Below are positions 34,823 through 42,200 of a stretch of DNA of 64,000 nt, piece by piece. Below the pieces are notes generated by a model that saw nothing but the letters and a program-made list of their open reading frames with translations, searched no databases and was not told the origin of the DNA. The DNA is from Micromonospora saelicesensis (lineage in GTDB: Bacteria > Actinomycetota > Actinomycetes > Mycobacteriales > Micromonosporaceae): positions 620,001 to 684,000 of the forward strand of contig NZ_FMCR01000003.1 in assembly GCF_900091575.1 (NCBI RefSeq), given 5' to 3'. Each line of letters starts with the position of its first letter. Positions within the stretch are counted from its first letter, which is position 1. A program made the translations under genes and the position numbers.

Positions 34823-34917
34823 GCCGTTCCCCCGTCTCCCTGGTCCGCGCCCTGACCTGGCGCCGGTACCGCTGAGAAGAATCTACGCCGGGGGCGGTCG
34901 GGCCCGATCTCGGCCCG

Positions 34918-35583
34918 TCAGCTCACCGGGTCGGCGCGCAGGTAGGTGAGGACCGCGAGCACCCGACGGTTGGTGTCGTCGCTGGGCGGCAGGTCGAGCT
35001 TCAGCAGGATGTTGCCGACGTGCTTGCCGACCGCCGCCTCGCTGACGTGCAACCGGCCGGCGATCGACGCGTTGGACCGCCCCTCGGCGAGCAGCGCCAA
35101 CACCTCGCGTTCGCGGGCGGAGAGCGCGGCGAGCGGGTCACGGGGGCGGTGCAGAAGTTGCCGGACCACGTCCGGGTCGATGGCGGTGCCGCCCCCGGCG
35201 ACCCGGCGCAGCGTGTCGACGAACTCGGTGACCTCGGCGACCCGGTCCTTGAGCAGATAGCCGACGCGTTGGCCGTCGCCACTGTCCAGCAGCGCCGCCG
35301 CGTACCCGGTCTGCACGTACTGGCTGAGCACCACGACCGGGAGGTCAGGTCGCTCGGTGCGCAGCGTGACGGCCGCGCGCAGCCCGTCGTCGCGGCGACC
35401 CGGCGGCATCCGGATGTCGGTCAGCACCAGGTCCGGTCGGTGGTCGCGGGCCGCCGCCAGCAGGTCCGGTGCGGAGCCGACGGCCGCGCACACCGTGAAG
35501 TCGAAGCGGGTCAGCAGCGCGACCAGACCCTCCCGCAGCAGCACCTCGTCCTCGGCGAGCACCACCCGCGTCACCGACGACAT
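34918..35583 (-). CDS. NarL/LuxR-type response regulator
   Basis: A 221-residue regulator. The receiver domain (residues 5-125) has the acidic pair in VLAEDE, the phosphoacceptor Asp in LVLTDIRMP and the lysine in YLLKDR. The C-terminal LuxR helix-turn-helix includes LSAREREVLALLAEGRSNASIAGRL. It is phosphorylated by the sensor kinase encoded just upstream and then binds DNA. Its ATG at 35583 lies 13 bases inside the kinase gene. Frame-mates upstream of 35583 are not coding. Confidence 0.93.
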   Translation of the reverse strand: MSSVTRVVLAEDEVLLREGLVALLTRFDFTVCAAVGSAPDLLAAARDHRPDLVLTDIRMPPGRRDDGLRAAVTLRTERPDLPVVVLSQYVQTGYAAALLDSGDGQRVGYLLKDRVAEVTEFVDTLRRVAGGGTAIDPDVVRQLLHRPRDPLAALSAREREVLALLAEGRSNASIAGRLHVSEAAVGKHVGNILLKLDLPPSDDTNRRVLAVLTYLRADPVS

Positions 35584-36863
35584 GGCAGCTCCACCCGGAC
35601 CACTGTAGGCCCGCCGGGCGGGCTGGACAGCAGCAGCCGGCCGTCCACGGCGGCGACCCGGTCGGCGAGCCCGGTCAGGCCGGTACCCCGGGCCGGATCG
35701 GCGCCGCCGTGACCGTCGTCGGTCACCTCGACGACGAGGTCGCCGCCGGCCCGGGTGAGGCGTACGTCGGCGCGGGTCGCCCGGGCGTGCCGGGCCACGT
35801 TGCCCAGCGCCTCGGAGACCACGAAGTAGGCAGTGGTCTCCACGATCTCCGGCAGCTCGTCGTGCAGGTCGGCATGCACGGCGACCGGGATGGTGGCGGC
35901 GTCGGCCAGCTCGCGCACGGCGCCGGCCAGGCCGAGGTCGGTGAGGCTCTGCGGGCGGATGCCGTGCACCAGTTGCCGCAGCATCACCATCAGACCCCGG
36001 GCCTGGTCGTGCGCCACGGCGAGCGGTCGGGAGGCGGGGGAGTCCTCGGGTACGTCCAGCCGGGCCAGCCCCAGCTGGAGGGTGAGGCTGGTGAGCCGGG
36101 GCTGTGCGCCGTCGTGCAGGTCGCGCTCGATGCGGCGGCGTTCGGCCTCGTACGCGCCGACCAGTCGGGTGCGGGAACGGGTGACCTCGCGCAGCGCCGC
36201 CGCGTCCACCGGGTGGGCCAGCAGCCACCGGGCCACGGCTGCCTGGACGGCGGCGAGCAGACCGATGGCGTACCAGAGCACCGGGATCAGCAGCACCCCC
36301 ACGATCGCGTACGGAACGGCTTCGCCGGTGCTGTCGATCGGCTGCCAGATCACCACCGGCTGGTTGGCGTCGCCGGCCAGCCAGGGGCTGGAGATCATTC
36401 CGAGGTCGAGCAGTACCAGCACCAGGAACACCCAGTACGCGACCGGCGTGAACCCGCCCAGCCAGAACAGGTACGCCACCTCCCGCCAGGTCGCGGCGCT
36501 GCGGTAGCGGGCGACGAGGCCCGGCCACGGCGACGAGGCCAGCGGACGACCGTCGACGAGCCCGGCCCGCCACCGCTCGACGACGGCCACCGGGAAGCTC
36601 ACGAGCGGGGCCAACGCCAACAGGGTGAGGCTGCCGGTCGCCAGGAACAGCATCAGCGCGATGCTCGGCGGTCGGCCGTGCTGTCGGAGCCCGTTGACGG
36701 CGGCCAGCAGGGGCGCGCCGATGACGAGCAGCCCGACGCCGAGGACGCCGGCGATCGGCACTGTGGTCACCAGGTAGGCCAGCGCGCGCCAGGGCCACGC
36801 GGAGATCAGCCAGCGGCGGCGGCGTAGCGCCTCGGCCAGGTGCGAAGGGTGTTCCGTGGTCAT
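35571..36863 (-). CDS. Sensor histidine kinase (HisKA_3/NarL family)
   Basis: A 430-residue membrane kinase with about five hydrophobic segments between residues 20 and 215. A HisKA_3 dimerisation domain follows with the phosphorylated His in RDLHDGAQPRL, then an HATPase domain with EALGNVARHARAT (N box) and DDGHGG...GTGLTGLADRV (G boxes). It pairs with the response regulator downstream. The ATG at 36863 is preceded by TAGCGT at the leaderless spacing. The signal is unknown. Confidence 0.92.
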   Translation of the reverse strand: MTTEHPSHLAEALRRRRWLISAWPWRALAYLVTTVPIAGVLGVGLLVIGAPLLAAVNGLRQHGRPPSIALMLFLATGSLTLLALAPLVSFPVAVVERWRAGLVDGRPLASSPWPGLVARYRSAATWREVAYLFWLGGFTPVAYWVFLVLVLLDLGMISSPWLAGDANQPVVIWQPIDSTGEAVPYAIVGVLLIPVLWYAIGLLAAVQAAVARWLLAHPVDAAALREVTRSRTRLVGAYEAERRRIERDLHDGAQPRLTSLTLQLGLARLDVPEDSPASRPLAVAHDQARGLMVMLRQLVHGIRPQSLTDLGLAGAVRELADAATIPVAVHADLHDELPEIVETTAYFVVSEALGNVARHARATRADVRLTRAGGDLVVEVTDDGHGGADPARGTGLTGLADRVAAVDGRLLLSSPPGGPTVVRVELPCRR

Positions 36864-36870
36864 GCAGCAG

Positions 36871-36876
36871 ACGCTA
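36871..36876 (-). promoter_or_regulatory. -10-like box TAGCGT, leaderless start
   Basis: On the minus strand TAGCGT ends 7 bases before the ATG of the sensor kinase. Confidence 0.5.
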
Positions 36877-37026
36877 ATCGGGAGCGACCTGGTGCCCCAG
36901 CCGTCCAGATCCACTCTTCGGGGTATGCCCAGCACTACCGGCGAACGGGTGTGCGGGGTTCGGAAACGGGAAGAACGCGCCGTCGCGCGGCCCGCGTGAC
37001 CTGTGCTGTCAAGCGGCTGGAGAGAC

Positions 37027-37722
37027 ATGGGTGCCAGAACCTTCGTGGTGGTCGGCGGGACCAGCGGCCTCGGCCTCGCGGTGGCCCGACTGCTCGTCGA
37101 CGAGCATCAGGTCGTGGTGTTCGGCAATGAGCGGGCCGAGGTCGCCGCCGTGACCGACGAGCTGGGTTGCGACGGCGCGGTCTGCGACATCTCCTCCTAC
37201 GAGCAGGTCCGCGACGGGTTCGCCGAGGTGGTCGAGCGCTACGGCACCATCGACGGGGTGGCGGCCTGCGCCTCGATGTGGGCGGGCGGCGAGCTGGGGG
37301 ACCTGTCGGTGGAGCACATCCGCCGGGCTGTGGAGATCAACGTCCTGGGCATCACGTACCTGCTGCGGGAGGCCGTGCAGCACCTGCACCGGCAGGGCCA
37401 CGGGAACGTCGTGTACATCGGCGCGCTGGCGCTGGCGGCTCCCCGGCCCGGCATCCCCGTCTACCGGGCCACCAAGAGCTACGGCAACAGCCTTGTCGAC
37501 TCGCTGGCCGAGGCCCAGCACAGCAATCGGGTCAAGGTGATGCAGCTGCACCCCGGGCCGATGCCGACGCGGCTACAGGAACGGGTGGGTGCCGAGTTCC
37601 TGGACGAGGTGTACGCCATGCCCGAACAGGTCGCCACCGAGGTCGTCCGGTTGCTGCTGCTCGCACCCGACGACCTCTACGTCTCCGGTGAGCGCGTGCT
37701 GCGCGCGGACGGGCGGTGGTGA
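37027..37722 (+). CDS. Short-chain dehydrogenase/reductase family protein lacking the catalytic Ser
   Basis: A 231-residue Rossmann-fold protein. The cofactor motif GGTSGLGLA is near residues 9-17, and the catalytic Tyr and Lys are in YRATK. The position of the catalytic Ser, 13 residues before the Tyr, is Ala (IGALALAAP segment), and the NNAG motif is changed to AACAS. So it may be an atypical or non-catalytic SDR. The ATG at 37027 has GGAGAG just before it. The stop overlaps the MFS gene, so the two form an operon divergent from the kinase. Confidence 0.82.
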   Translation: MGARTFVVVGGTSGLGLAVARLLVDEHQVVVFGNERAEVAAVTDELGCDGAVCDISSYEQVRDGFAEVVERYGTIDGVAACASMWAGGELGDLSVEHIRRAVEINVLGITYLLREAVQHLHRQGHGNVVYIGALALAAPRPGIPVYRATKSYGNSLVDSLAEAQHSNRVKVMQLHPGPMPTRLQERVGAEFLDEVYAMPEQVATEVVRLLLLAPDDLYVSGERVLRADGRW

Positions 37723-39350
37723 CGGCCGCAGCCGGACCGGCCGACCGTCCGGCCTCGGCGTGGGCGCCGCTGCGGACGGCGGTCTACCGCAACCTGTGGC
37801 TGGCCCTGCTCGCCGCCAACATCGGCACCTGGATGCAGACCGTCGGCGCGCAGTGGCTGCTGATCAACCATTCCAACGCCTCTACGCTTGTCGCGTTGGT
37901 GCAGACCGCCAGTCTGCTGCCGGTGCTTCTGCTGGCGTTGCCCGCCGGGGTGCTGGCCGACAGCTTCGACCGCCGGCACCTGCTGATCGCCGTGCAGCTG
38001 TTCCTGGTGGCGGTGGCGGTGGCGTTGACGCTGCTCACCCTGACCGGCCGGATGCCGCCGGCGCTGCTGCTGACCCTCACCTTCGCGTTCGGGGTCGGGC
38101 AGGCGCTGACCCTGCCGGCCTGGGCGGCGGTGATCCCGGAGCTGGTGCCGCAGGACCAACTGCGGTCGGCGTCCGCGCTCGGTTCGATAAGCGTGAACGT
38201 GGCGAGAGCGGTCGGGCCCGCGGTGGCCGGCGTGCTGATCGCCCGTACCGGCGTCGCCCCGGTCTTCGGCATCAACGCGGTCGCCTTCGGGATCTTCGCG
38301 TACGCGCTGTGGCGCTGGCGGCCCGGCAACGCCCGCGCGGTCGAGGTGCCCGAGCGGTTCACCGCCGCGCTGCGGGCCGGCAGCCGCTACGTACGCCACT
38401 CGCCGACGGTCCGCCGGCTGTTGCGCCGGGCGCTGGTCTTCGTGGTCCCGGCCAGCGCGCTCTGGGCGCTGCTGCCGTTGGTCGCGAACCGGCGGCTGGG
38501 GCTGGGCTCCGGCGGGTACGGGGTGCTGCTGGCCGCCCTCGGCGTGGGCGCCATCGCCGGTGGTGTGCTGCTGGCCGTGATCCGCACGCGACTGTCGGCG
38601 AACCAGTTGCTGCTGATCGCCGGGGCGCTGTTCACCGTGGCGCTGACAGTGGTCGGCACCGTGCGGGCGGTGCCGCTGGTGCTGCTCGCCCTGCTGCCCG
38701 CCGGGATGGCCTGGGTGACGGTGCTGGCCAACGTCAACGCCGAGATGCAGCTCTTCCTGCCCAGCTGGGTGCGGGCTCGGGGCCTGGCCGTCTACCAGGT
38801 GTGCTTCGCCGGTGGGCAGGCGGTCGGCGCGCTGCTCTGGGGGTTGGTGGCCGACATGGCCGGGCTGGTCCTCGCGTACCTGGCGGCGGCGGCGCTGATG
38901 CTGGTCGGCACCGTGACGAGTCGGATCTGGCCGCTGCCGGACCTGCGGTCGGTGGACCGGGAACCGGCGGCCTACTGGCCGCAACTGCACCTGGCGCACG
39001 AGCCGGACCCGGGGGTGGGGCCGGTGCTGGTGACAGTTCAGTACACCGTCCGGCCGGAGCTGACCCAACGGTTCCTGGCGGCGATGGACCTGGTGCGTGG
39101 TGCGCGGCAGCGGACCGGCGCGATGCGCTGGGGGCTGTTCCGCCCGGCCGAGACGGTGGACCGGTTCGTCGAGGTGTATCTGGTGCCGTCCTGGGGTGAG
39201 CACCTGCGCCAGCACGGTGGCCGGTTGACCGGTGAGGACCGCGCGGCCGAGCAACGGGCCCGGGAGCTGACCGACGGGGAGCCGGAGGTCCGACACCTGG
39301 TGCCCGCCGCCGCCGGTCCGACGCTGTCCGACGACCGCGAGGCGCTCTGA
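37716..39350 (+). CDS. MFS_3-type exporter with C-terminal monooxygenase-like domain
   Basis: A 544-residue transporter of the MFS_3/EntS-like group: about 11-12 helices over residues 20-415 (LPAGVLADSFDRRHLL loop between helices 2 and 3), then a cytosolic alpha/beta ferredoxin-like domain of about 95 residues (VLVTVQYTVRPELTQRFLAAM, then RWGLFRPAETVDRFVEVYLV). That extra domain is normal for the family. It exports small molecules such as siderophores or drugs. Two adjacent GTG codons could start it; the one at 37719 overlaps the previous stop as GTGA. Substrate unknown. Confidence 0.87.
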   Translation: MVTAAAGPADRPASAWAPLRTAVYRNLWLALLAANIGTWMQTVGAQWLLINHSNASTLVALVQTASLLPVLLLALPAGVLADSFDRRHLLIAVQLFLVAVAVALTLLTLTGRMPPALLLTLTFAFGVGQALTLPAWAAVIPELVPQDQLRSASALGSISVNVARAVGPAVAGVLIARTGVAPVFGINAVAFGIFAYALWRWRPGNARAVEVPERFTAALRAGSRYVRHSPTVRRLLRRALVFVVPASALWALLPLVANRRLGLGSGGYGVLLAALGVGAIAGGVLLAVIRTRLSANQLLLIAGALFTVALTVVGTVRAVPLVLLALLPAGMAWVTVLANVNAEMQLFLPSWVRARGLAVYQVCFAGGQAVGALLWGLVADMAGLVLAYLAAAALMLVGTVTSRIWPLPDLRSVDREPAAYWPQLHLAHEPDPGVGPVLVTVQYTVRPELTQRFLAAMDLVRGARQRTGAMRWGLFRPAETVDRFVEVYLVPSWGEHLRQHGGRLTGEDRAAEQRARELTDGEPEVRHLVPAAAGPTLSDDREAL

Positions 39351-39384
39351 CAGCGTGCGGGGGCGCGCGAGAGCCGGCCGGCGC

Positions 39385-39403
39385 GGTCGTACGGCGTACG
39401 GCC
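39385..39403. promoter_or_regulatory. Imperfect 19-bp palindrome with core CGTACG-N-CGTACG
   Basis: The 13-base core is a perfect palindrome around 39394; the flanks match at two of three outer positions. It lies directly upstream of the -10-like box of the TetR gene, as an autoregulatory operator would. The core is the same as in the drrAB operator at 4348-4368. Confidence 0.7.
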
Positions 39404-39410
39404 TCGTTGT

Positions 39411-39416
39411 TAGGAT
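39411..39416 (+). promoter_or_regulatory. -10-like box TAGGAT of the TetR gene
   Basis: TAGGAT lies 9 bases before the ATG at 39426 and 8 bases after the palindrome. Confidence 0.5.
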
Positions 39417-39425
39417 GGCCGCACC

Positions 39426-40193
39426 ATGGCGAGTGAGCGCAAGGCGACCGCGGACCCGGCCCGCAGCCTGGCCCTTCTCTGGCGCACCCGGGAGCCGACC
39501 AGCCGCAGCGCCGGTCCGGCGCTCAGCGTCGACCGGATCGTCCGGGTCGCGATCGACATCGCCGACGCCGAGGGGCTCGACGCGCTGACCATGCGCCGGG
39601 TCGGTGAGGCGCTGGGGGTCGGCACGATGTCGGTCTACACCTACGTGCCGGGCAAGGCCGAACTCGTCGCCGTCATGATCGACACCGCGTACGGCGAGAT
39701 GCCGCGCCCCGTCGTCGAGGGCGACTGGCGGACCAGGCTGGAACGGATCGCCCGCGACAATCTGGCGCTCTACCAGCGGCATCCCTGGATGCTGCGGGCC
39801 GAGACGACCCGACCGGTGCTCGGTCCGCACCTGATGGCCAAGTACGACTACGAGCTCGGCGCAATCGTCGACATCGGGCTCACCGACGTCGAGGTCGACG
39901 CGGTGCTCACCCTCGTGCTGGGTCACGTGAAGAGCGCCGCCCGGGCCGCCTCCGAGGTGGTCGACCTGGAGCGCGAGACCGGCATGACCGACGGTCAGTG
40001 GTGGCAGTCGCACGCGCCCTGGCTGGAGACCTTCCTGAAGCCCGGCGCCTACCCGACCGCGTCCCGGGTCGGCACCGCGGCCGGCCAGCAGCACGGTGCC
40101 GCGTACGGCCCGGAGTACGCGTTCGAGTTCGGCCTGCAACGCGTCCTCGACGGGATCGCGGTGGTGGTCGCCGAGCGGGCGGCCAGCCGATAG
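39426..40193 (+). CDS. TetR family regulator (TetR_C_1-like)
   Basis: A 255-residue repressor. The DNA-binding domain runs over residues 35-85 (IVRVAIDIADAEGLDALTMRRVGEALGVG in two pieces; recognition helix around TMSVYTYV). The C-terminal ligand domain resembles the TetR_C_1 group, whose members often control DrrAB-type exporters. Its promoter holds a palindrome that shares its core with the operator in front of the drrAB genes about 35 kb away. It follows the MFS gene in the same direction but has its own promoter. The ligand is unknown. Confidence 0.88.
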   Translation: MASERKATADPARSLALLWRTREPTSRSAGPALSVDRIVRVAIDIADAEGLDALTMRRVGEALGVGTMSVYTYVPGKAELVAVMIDTAYGEMPRPVVEGDWRTRLERIARDNLALYQRHPWMLRAETTRPVLGPHLMAKYDYELGAIVDIGLTDVEVDAVLTLVLGHVKSAARAASEVVDLERETGMTDGQWWQSHAPWLETFLKPGAYPTASRVGTAAGQQHGAAYGPEYAFEFGLQRVLDGIAVVVAERAASR

Positions 40194-40208
40194 CCGGCCC
40201 GCGGTGAC

Positions 40209-41030
40209 CTAGCGCGGTGCCGCCCGTCGGGCCAGCCGGGCCAGCGAGCGCGCCGACGGGCTGCCCGGCTCGGCGTGATAGACGACCAGCGACTGGGTGG
40301 TGCCGCTGATCGCGAGCTTCTCGTAGCGCAGCGCCAACTCGCCCAGCTCCGGGTGCTGGAACACCCGCACCCCGCCGCCCGCGCGGGCCGTGACGTCGTG
40401 CCGGGCCCACAACCGCCGGAACCGCTCGCTGCCGGCCGTCAGCTCCTCCACCAGCTCGATGAGGCGGGGGTCGTCCACCTCCGGCCCGACCTGTGCGCGC
40501 AGGCCGGCCACCGCGTTGGCCGCGACCGCCGTCAGAGCCGGGTAGAGCGCCGGCACGCTCGGGTCCAGGAAGACCGCGCGCAGCAGGTTCACCCCGGCGG
40601 TGAAGATCGGCGCCAGCGCGGTCGCGGCGGGGTTGGCGAAGAGCACGTCCAGGTGTCGACCGTGCACGAAGGCGGGCGTCTCGGCCCACGAACCGACCAA
40701 CTGCCGGATGCCCACCGGCACCCGCTCCGAGGGTCGCGCCGCCCGGCGGGCCGGCACCGGCCGGGCCAGGCCGTGCAGGTGTGCCGCGGCGTCCGCGTCC
40801 AACCTCAGCGCGCGGGCCAGCGCCTCGACCACCTGCGTCGACGGGTGCCGGTCACGCCCCTGCTCCAACCGCAGGTAGTAGTCGGCGCTGATGCCGGCGA
40901 GCAGGGCCGCCTCCTCGCGTCGCAGGCCGGGCACCCGCCGACGGCCGTGCGCGGGCAGGCCGACGTCACCCGGCCCGATCAGCTCACGCCGGGCACGCAG
41001 GTATTCGCCCAGCGGGCCGGCCGTGCTCAC
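40209..41030 (-). CDS. MmyB-like XRE family regulator
   Basis: A 273-residue regulator with an XRE helix-turn-helix (residues 5-85, including GLRREEAALLAGISADYYLRLEQG) and an MmyB ligand-binding domain with the motifs DVLFANPAATAL and FQHPELGELALRYEKL. MmyB-like proteins bind fatty-acid-like ligands and usually control a divergent SDR gene, which is the arrangement here. The GTG at 41030 lies 6 bases after TACGAT and gives the family N-terminus; upstream in-frame codons encode an unrelated hydrophobic stretch. Confidence 0.88.
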   Translation of the reverse strand: MSTAGPLGEYLRARRELIGPGDVGLPAHGRRRVPGLRREEAALLAGISADYYLRLEQGRDRHPSTQVVEALARALRLDADAAAHLHGLARPVPARRAARPSERVPVGIRQLVGSWAETPAFVHGRHLDVLFANPAATALAPIFTAGVNLLRAVFLDPSVPALYPALTAVAANAVAGLRAQVGPEVDDPRLIELVEELTAGSERFRRLWARHDVTARAGGGVRVFQHPELGELALRYEKLAISGTTQSLVVYHAEPGSPSARSLARLARRAAPR

Positions 41031-41036
41031 CCGCCC

Positions 41037-41042
41037 ATCGTA
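41037..41042 (-). promoter_or_regulatory. -10-like box TACGAT, leaderless start
   Basis: On the minus strand TACGAT ends 6 bases before the GTG of the MmyB-like regulator. Confidence 0.5.
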
Positions 41043-41064
41043 GGAGCCGCCACCGACCGCCCAG

Positions 41065-41085
41065 CCTGGTCCTGCCACTACCAGG
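41065..41085. promoter_or_regulatory. Candidate MmyB operator between divergent genes
   Basis: CCTGGT and ACCAGG form an inverted repeat with a 9-base spacer in the 131-base gap between the regulator and the SDR gene, a fitting place to control both promoters. Confidence 0.6.
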
Positions 41086-41161
41086 AAAAACAGGGAACCG
41101 GCTAGCGCCTGCCACCGGGGTGACAGTGTCGGAGTAAGGGTGATCGAGAGACGGGACAGCA

Positions 41162-42079
41162 ATGACAGAGCGCATCACGACCCCCTTCGGGTTCGCCTCG
41201 ACCGCCGACGAGGTCATCGCCGGGGTGGACCTGAGCGGCAAGCGGGCCATCATCACCGGCGGTGCCGCCGGTATCGGCATCGAGACGGCCCGTTCGCTCG
41301 CCGCCGCCGGCGCCGAGGTCGTGCTCGGGGTCCGCCGGGTCGCGGCGGGTGAGCAGGCCGCCGCCGACATCGCGGCCAGCATCGGCGCGGAGCGGGTCAC
41401 CGTCCGCGCGCTGGACCTGGCCGACCAGACCTCGGTACGCCAGTTCGTCGCCGGCTGGGACCAGCCGCTGCACATCCTCGTCAACAACGCGGGGATCATG
41501 GCGCTGCCCGAGCTGGAGCGCACCGCCGAGGGCTGGGAGATGCAGTTCGCCACCAACTTCATGGGCCACTTCGCGTTGACCGTCGGCCTGCACGACGCCC
41601 TCGCCGCGGCCGACGGCGCCCGGGTGGTGTCGGTCAGCTCCAGCGGCAACCTCTTCTCCCCGGTGATCTTCGACGACCTGCACTTCGCGTTCCGGCCCTA
41701 CGACCCGCTGCTGGCCTACGGGCAGTCCAAGAGCGCCGAGGCCCTGCTCGCCGTGGAAGTCACCCGCCGCTGGGCCGACGAGGGGATCTACTCCAACGCG
41801 CTGAACCCGGGCGCGATCGCCACTGGGTTGCAGAAGCACACCGGTGGGCTCAAGTCGCCCAGGGAGATGCACAAGACCCCGCAACAGGGTGCGGCGACCT
41901 CGGTGCTGCTCGCGGGATCCCCGTTGCTGGACGGCATCGGCGGTCGCTACTTCGAGGACTGCGCCGAGGCCCCGGTCGTCACCGAGCGACCCGCCGACTA
42001 CAGCGGCGTGGCCGCGTACGCGGTCGACCCGGGCAACGCCGAGCGGCTCTGGACCGTGGCGTCCGACCTGATCTCCTAG
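41162..42079 (+). CDS. Short-chain dehydrogenase/reductase (retinol-dehydrogenase-like)
   Basis: A 305-residue SDR with TGGAAGIGIETA near residues 33-44, NNAGIMA, the SVSSSG catalytic Ser region and YGQSK holding the catalytic Tyr and Lys. The longer spacing between Ser and Tyr and the overall length fit the WWOX/retinol-dehydrogenase-like branch, which uses NADP and aldehydes or ketones. It is divergent from the MmyB-like regulator, its likely controller. The substrate is unknown. Confidence 0.9.
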   Translation: MTERITTPFGFASTADEVIAGVDLSGKRAIITGGAAGIGIETARSLAAAGAEVVLGVRRVAAGEQAAADIAASIGAERVTVRALDLADQTSVRQFVAGWDQPLHILVNNAGIMALPELERTAEGWEMQFATNFMGHFALTVGLHDALAAADGARVVSVSSSGNLFSPVIFDDLHFAFRPYDPLLAYGQSKSAEALLAVEVTRRWADEGIYSNALNPGAIATGLQKHTGGLKSPREMHKTPQQGAATSVLLAGSPLLDGIGGRYFEDCAEAPVVTERPADYSGVAAYAVDPGNAERLWTVASDLIS

Positions 42080-42200
42080 CGCGGCGTCACCGCCGGCCGC
42101 CGACCACAACCGCCCGGCTCGGCGGAACCGACCCGGGCCCGGTGGTCCGGGTGGTACGACTGGGGCGGCGATGGCCGCTGCGGGCCGGGGAAGGATGGCG

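Noticed and set aside
37677..40139. 820-codon minus-strand frame across the MFS and TetR genes
   Set aside because: Gln/Arg/His-rich low-complexity product of strong codon bias on the other strand.
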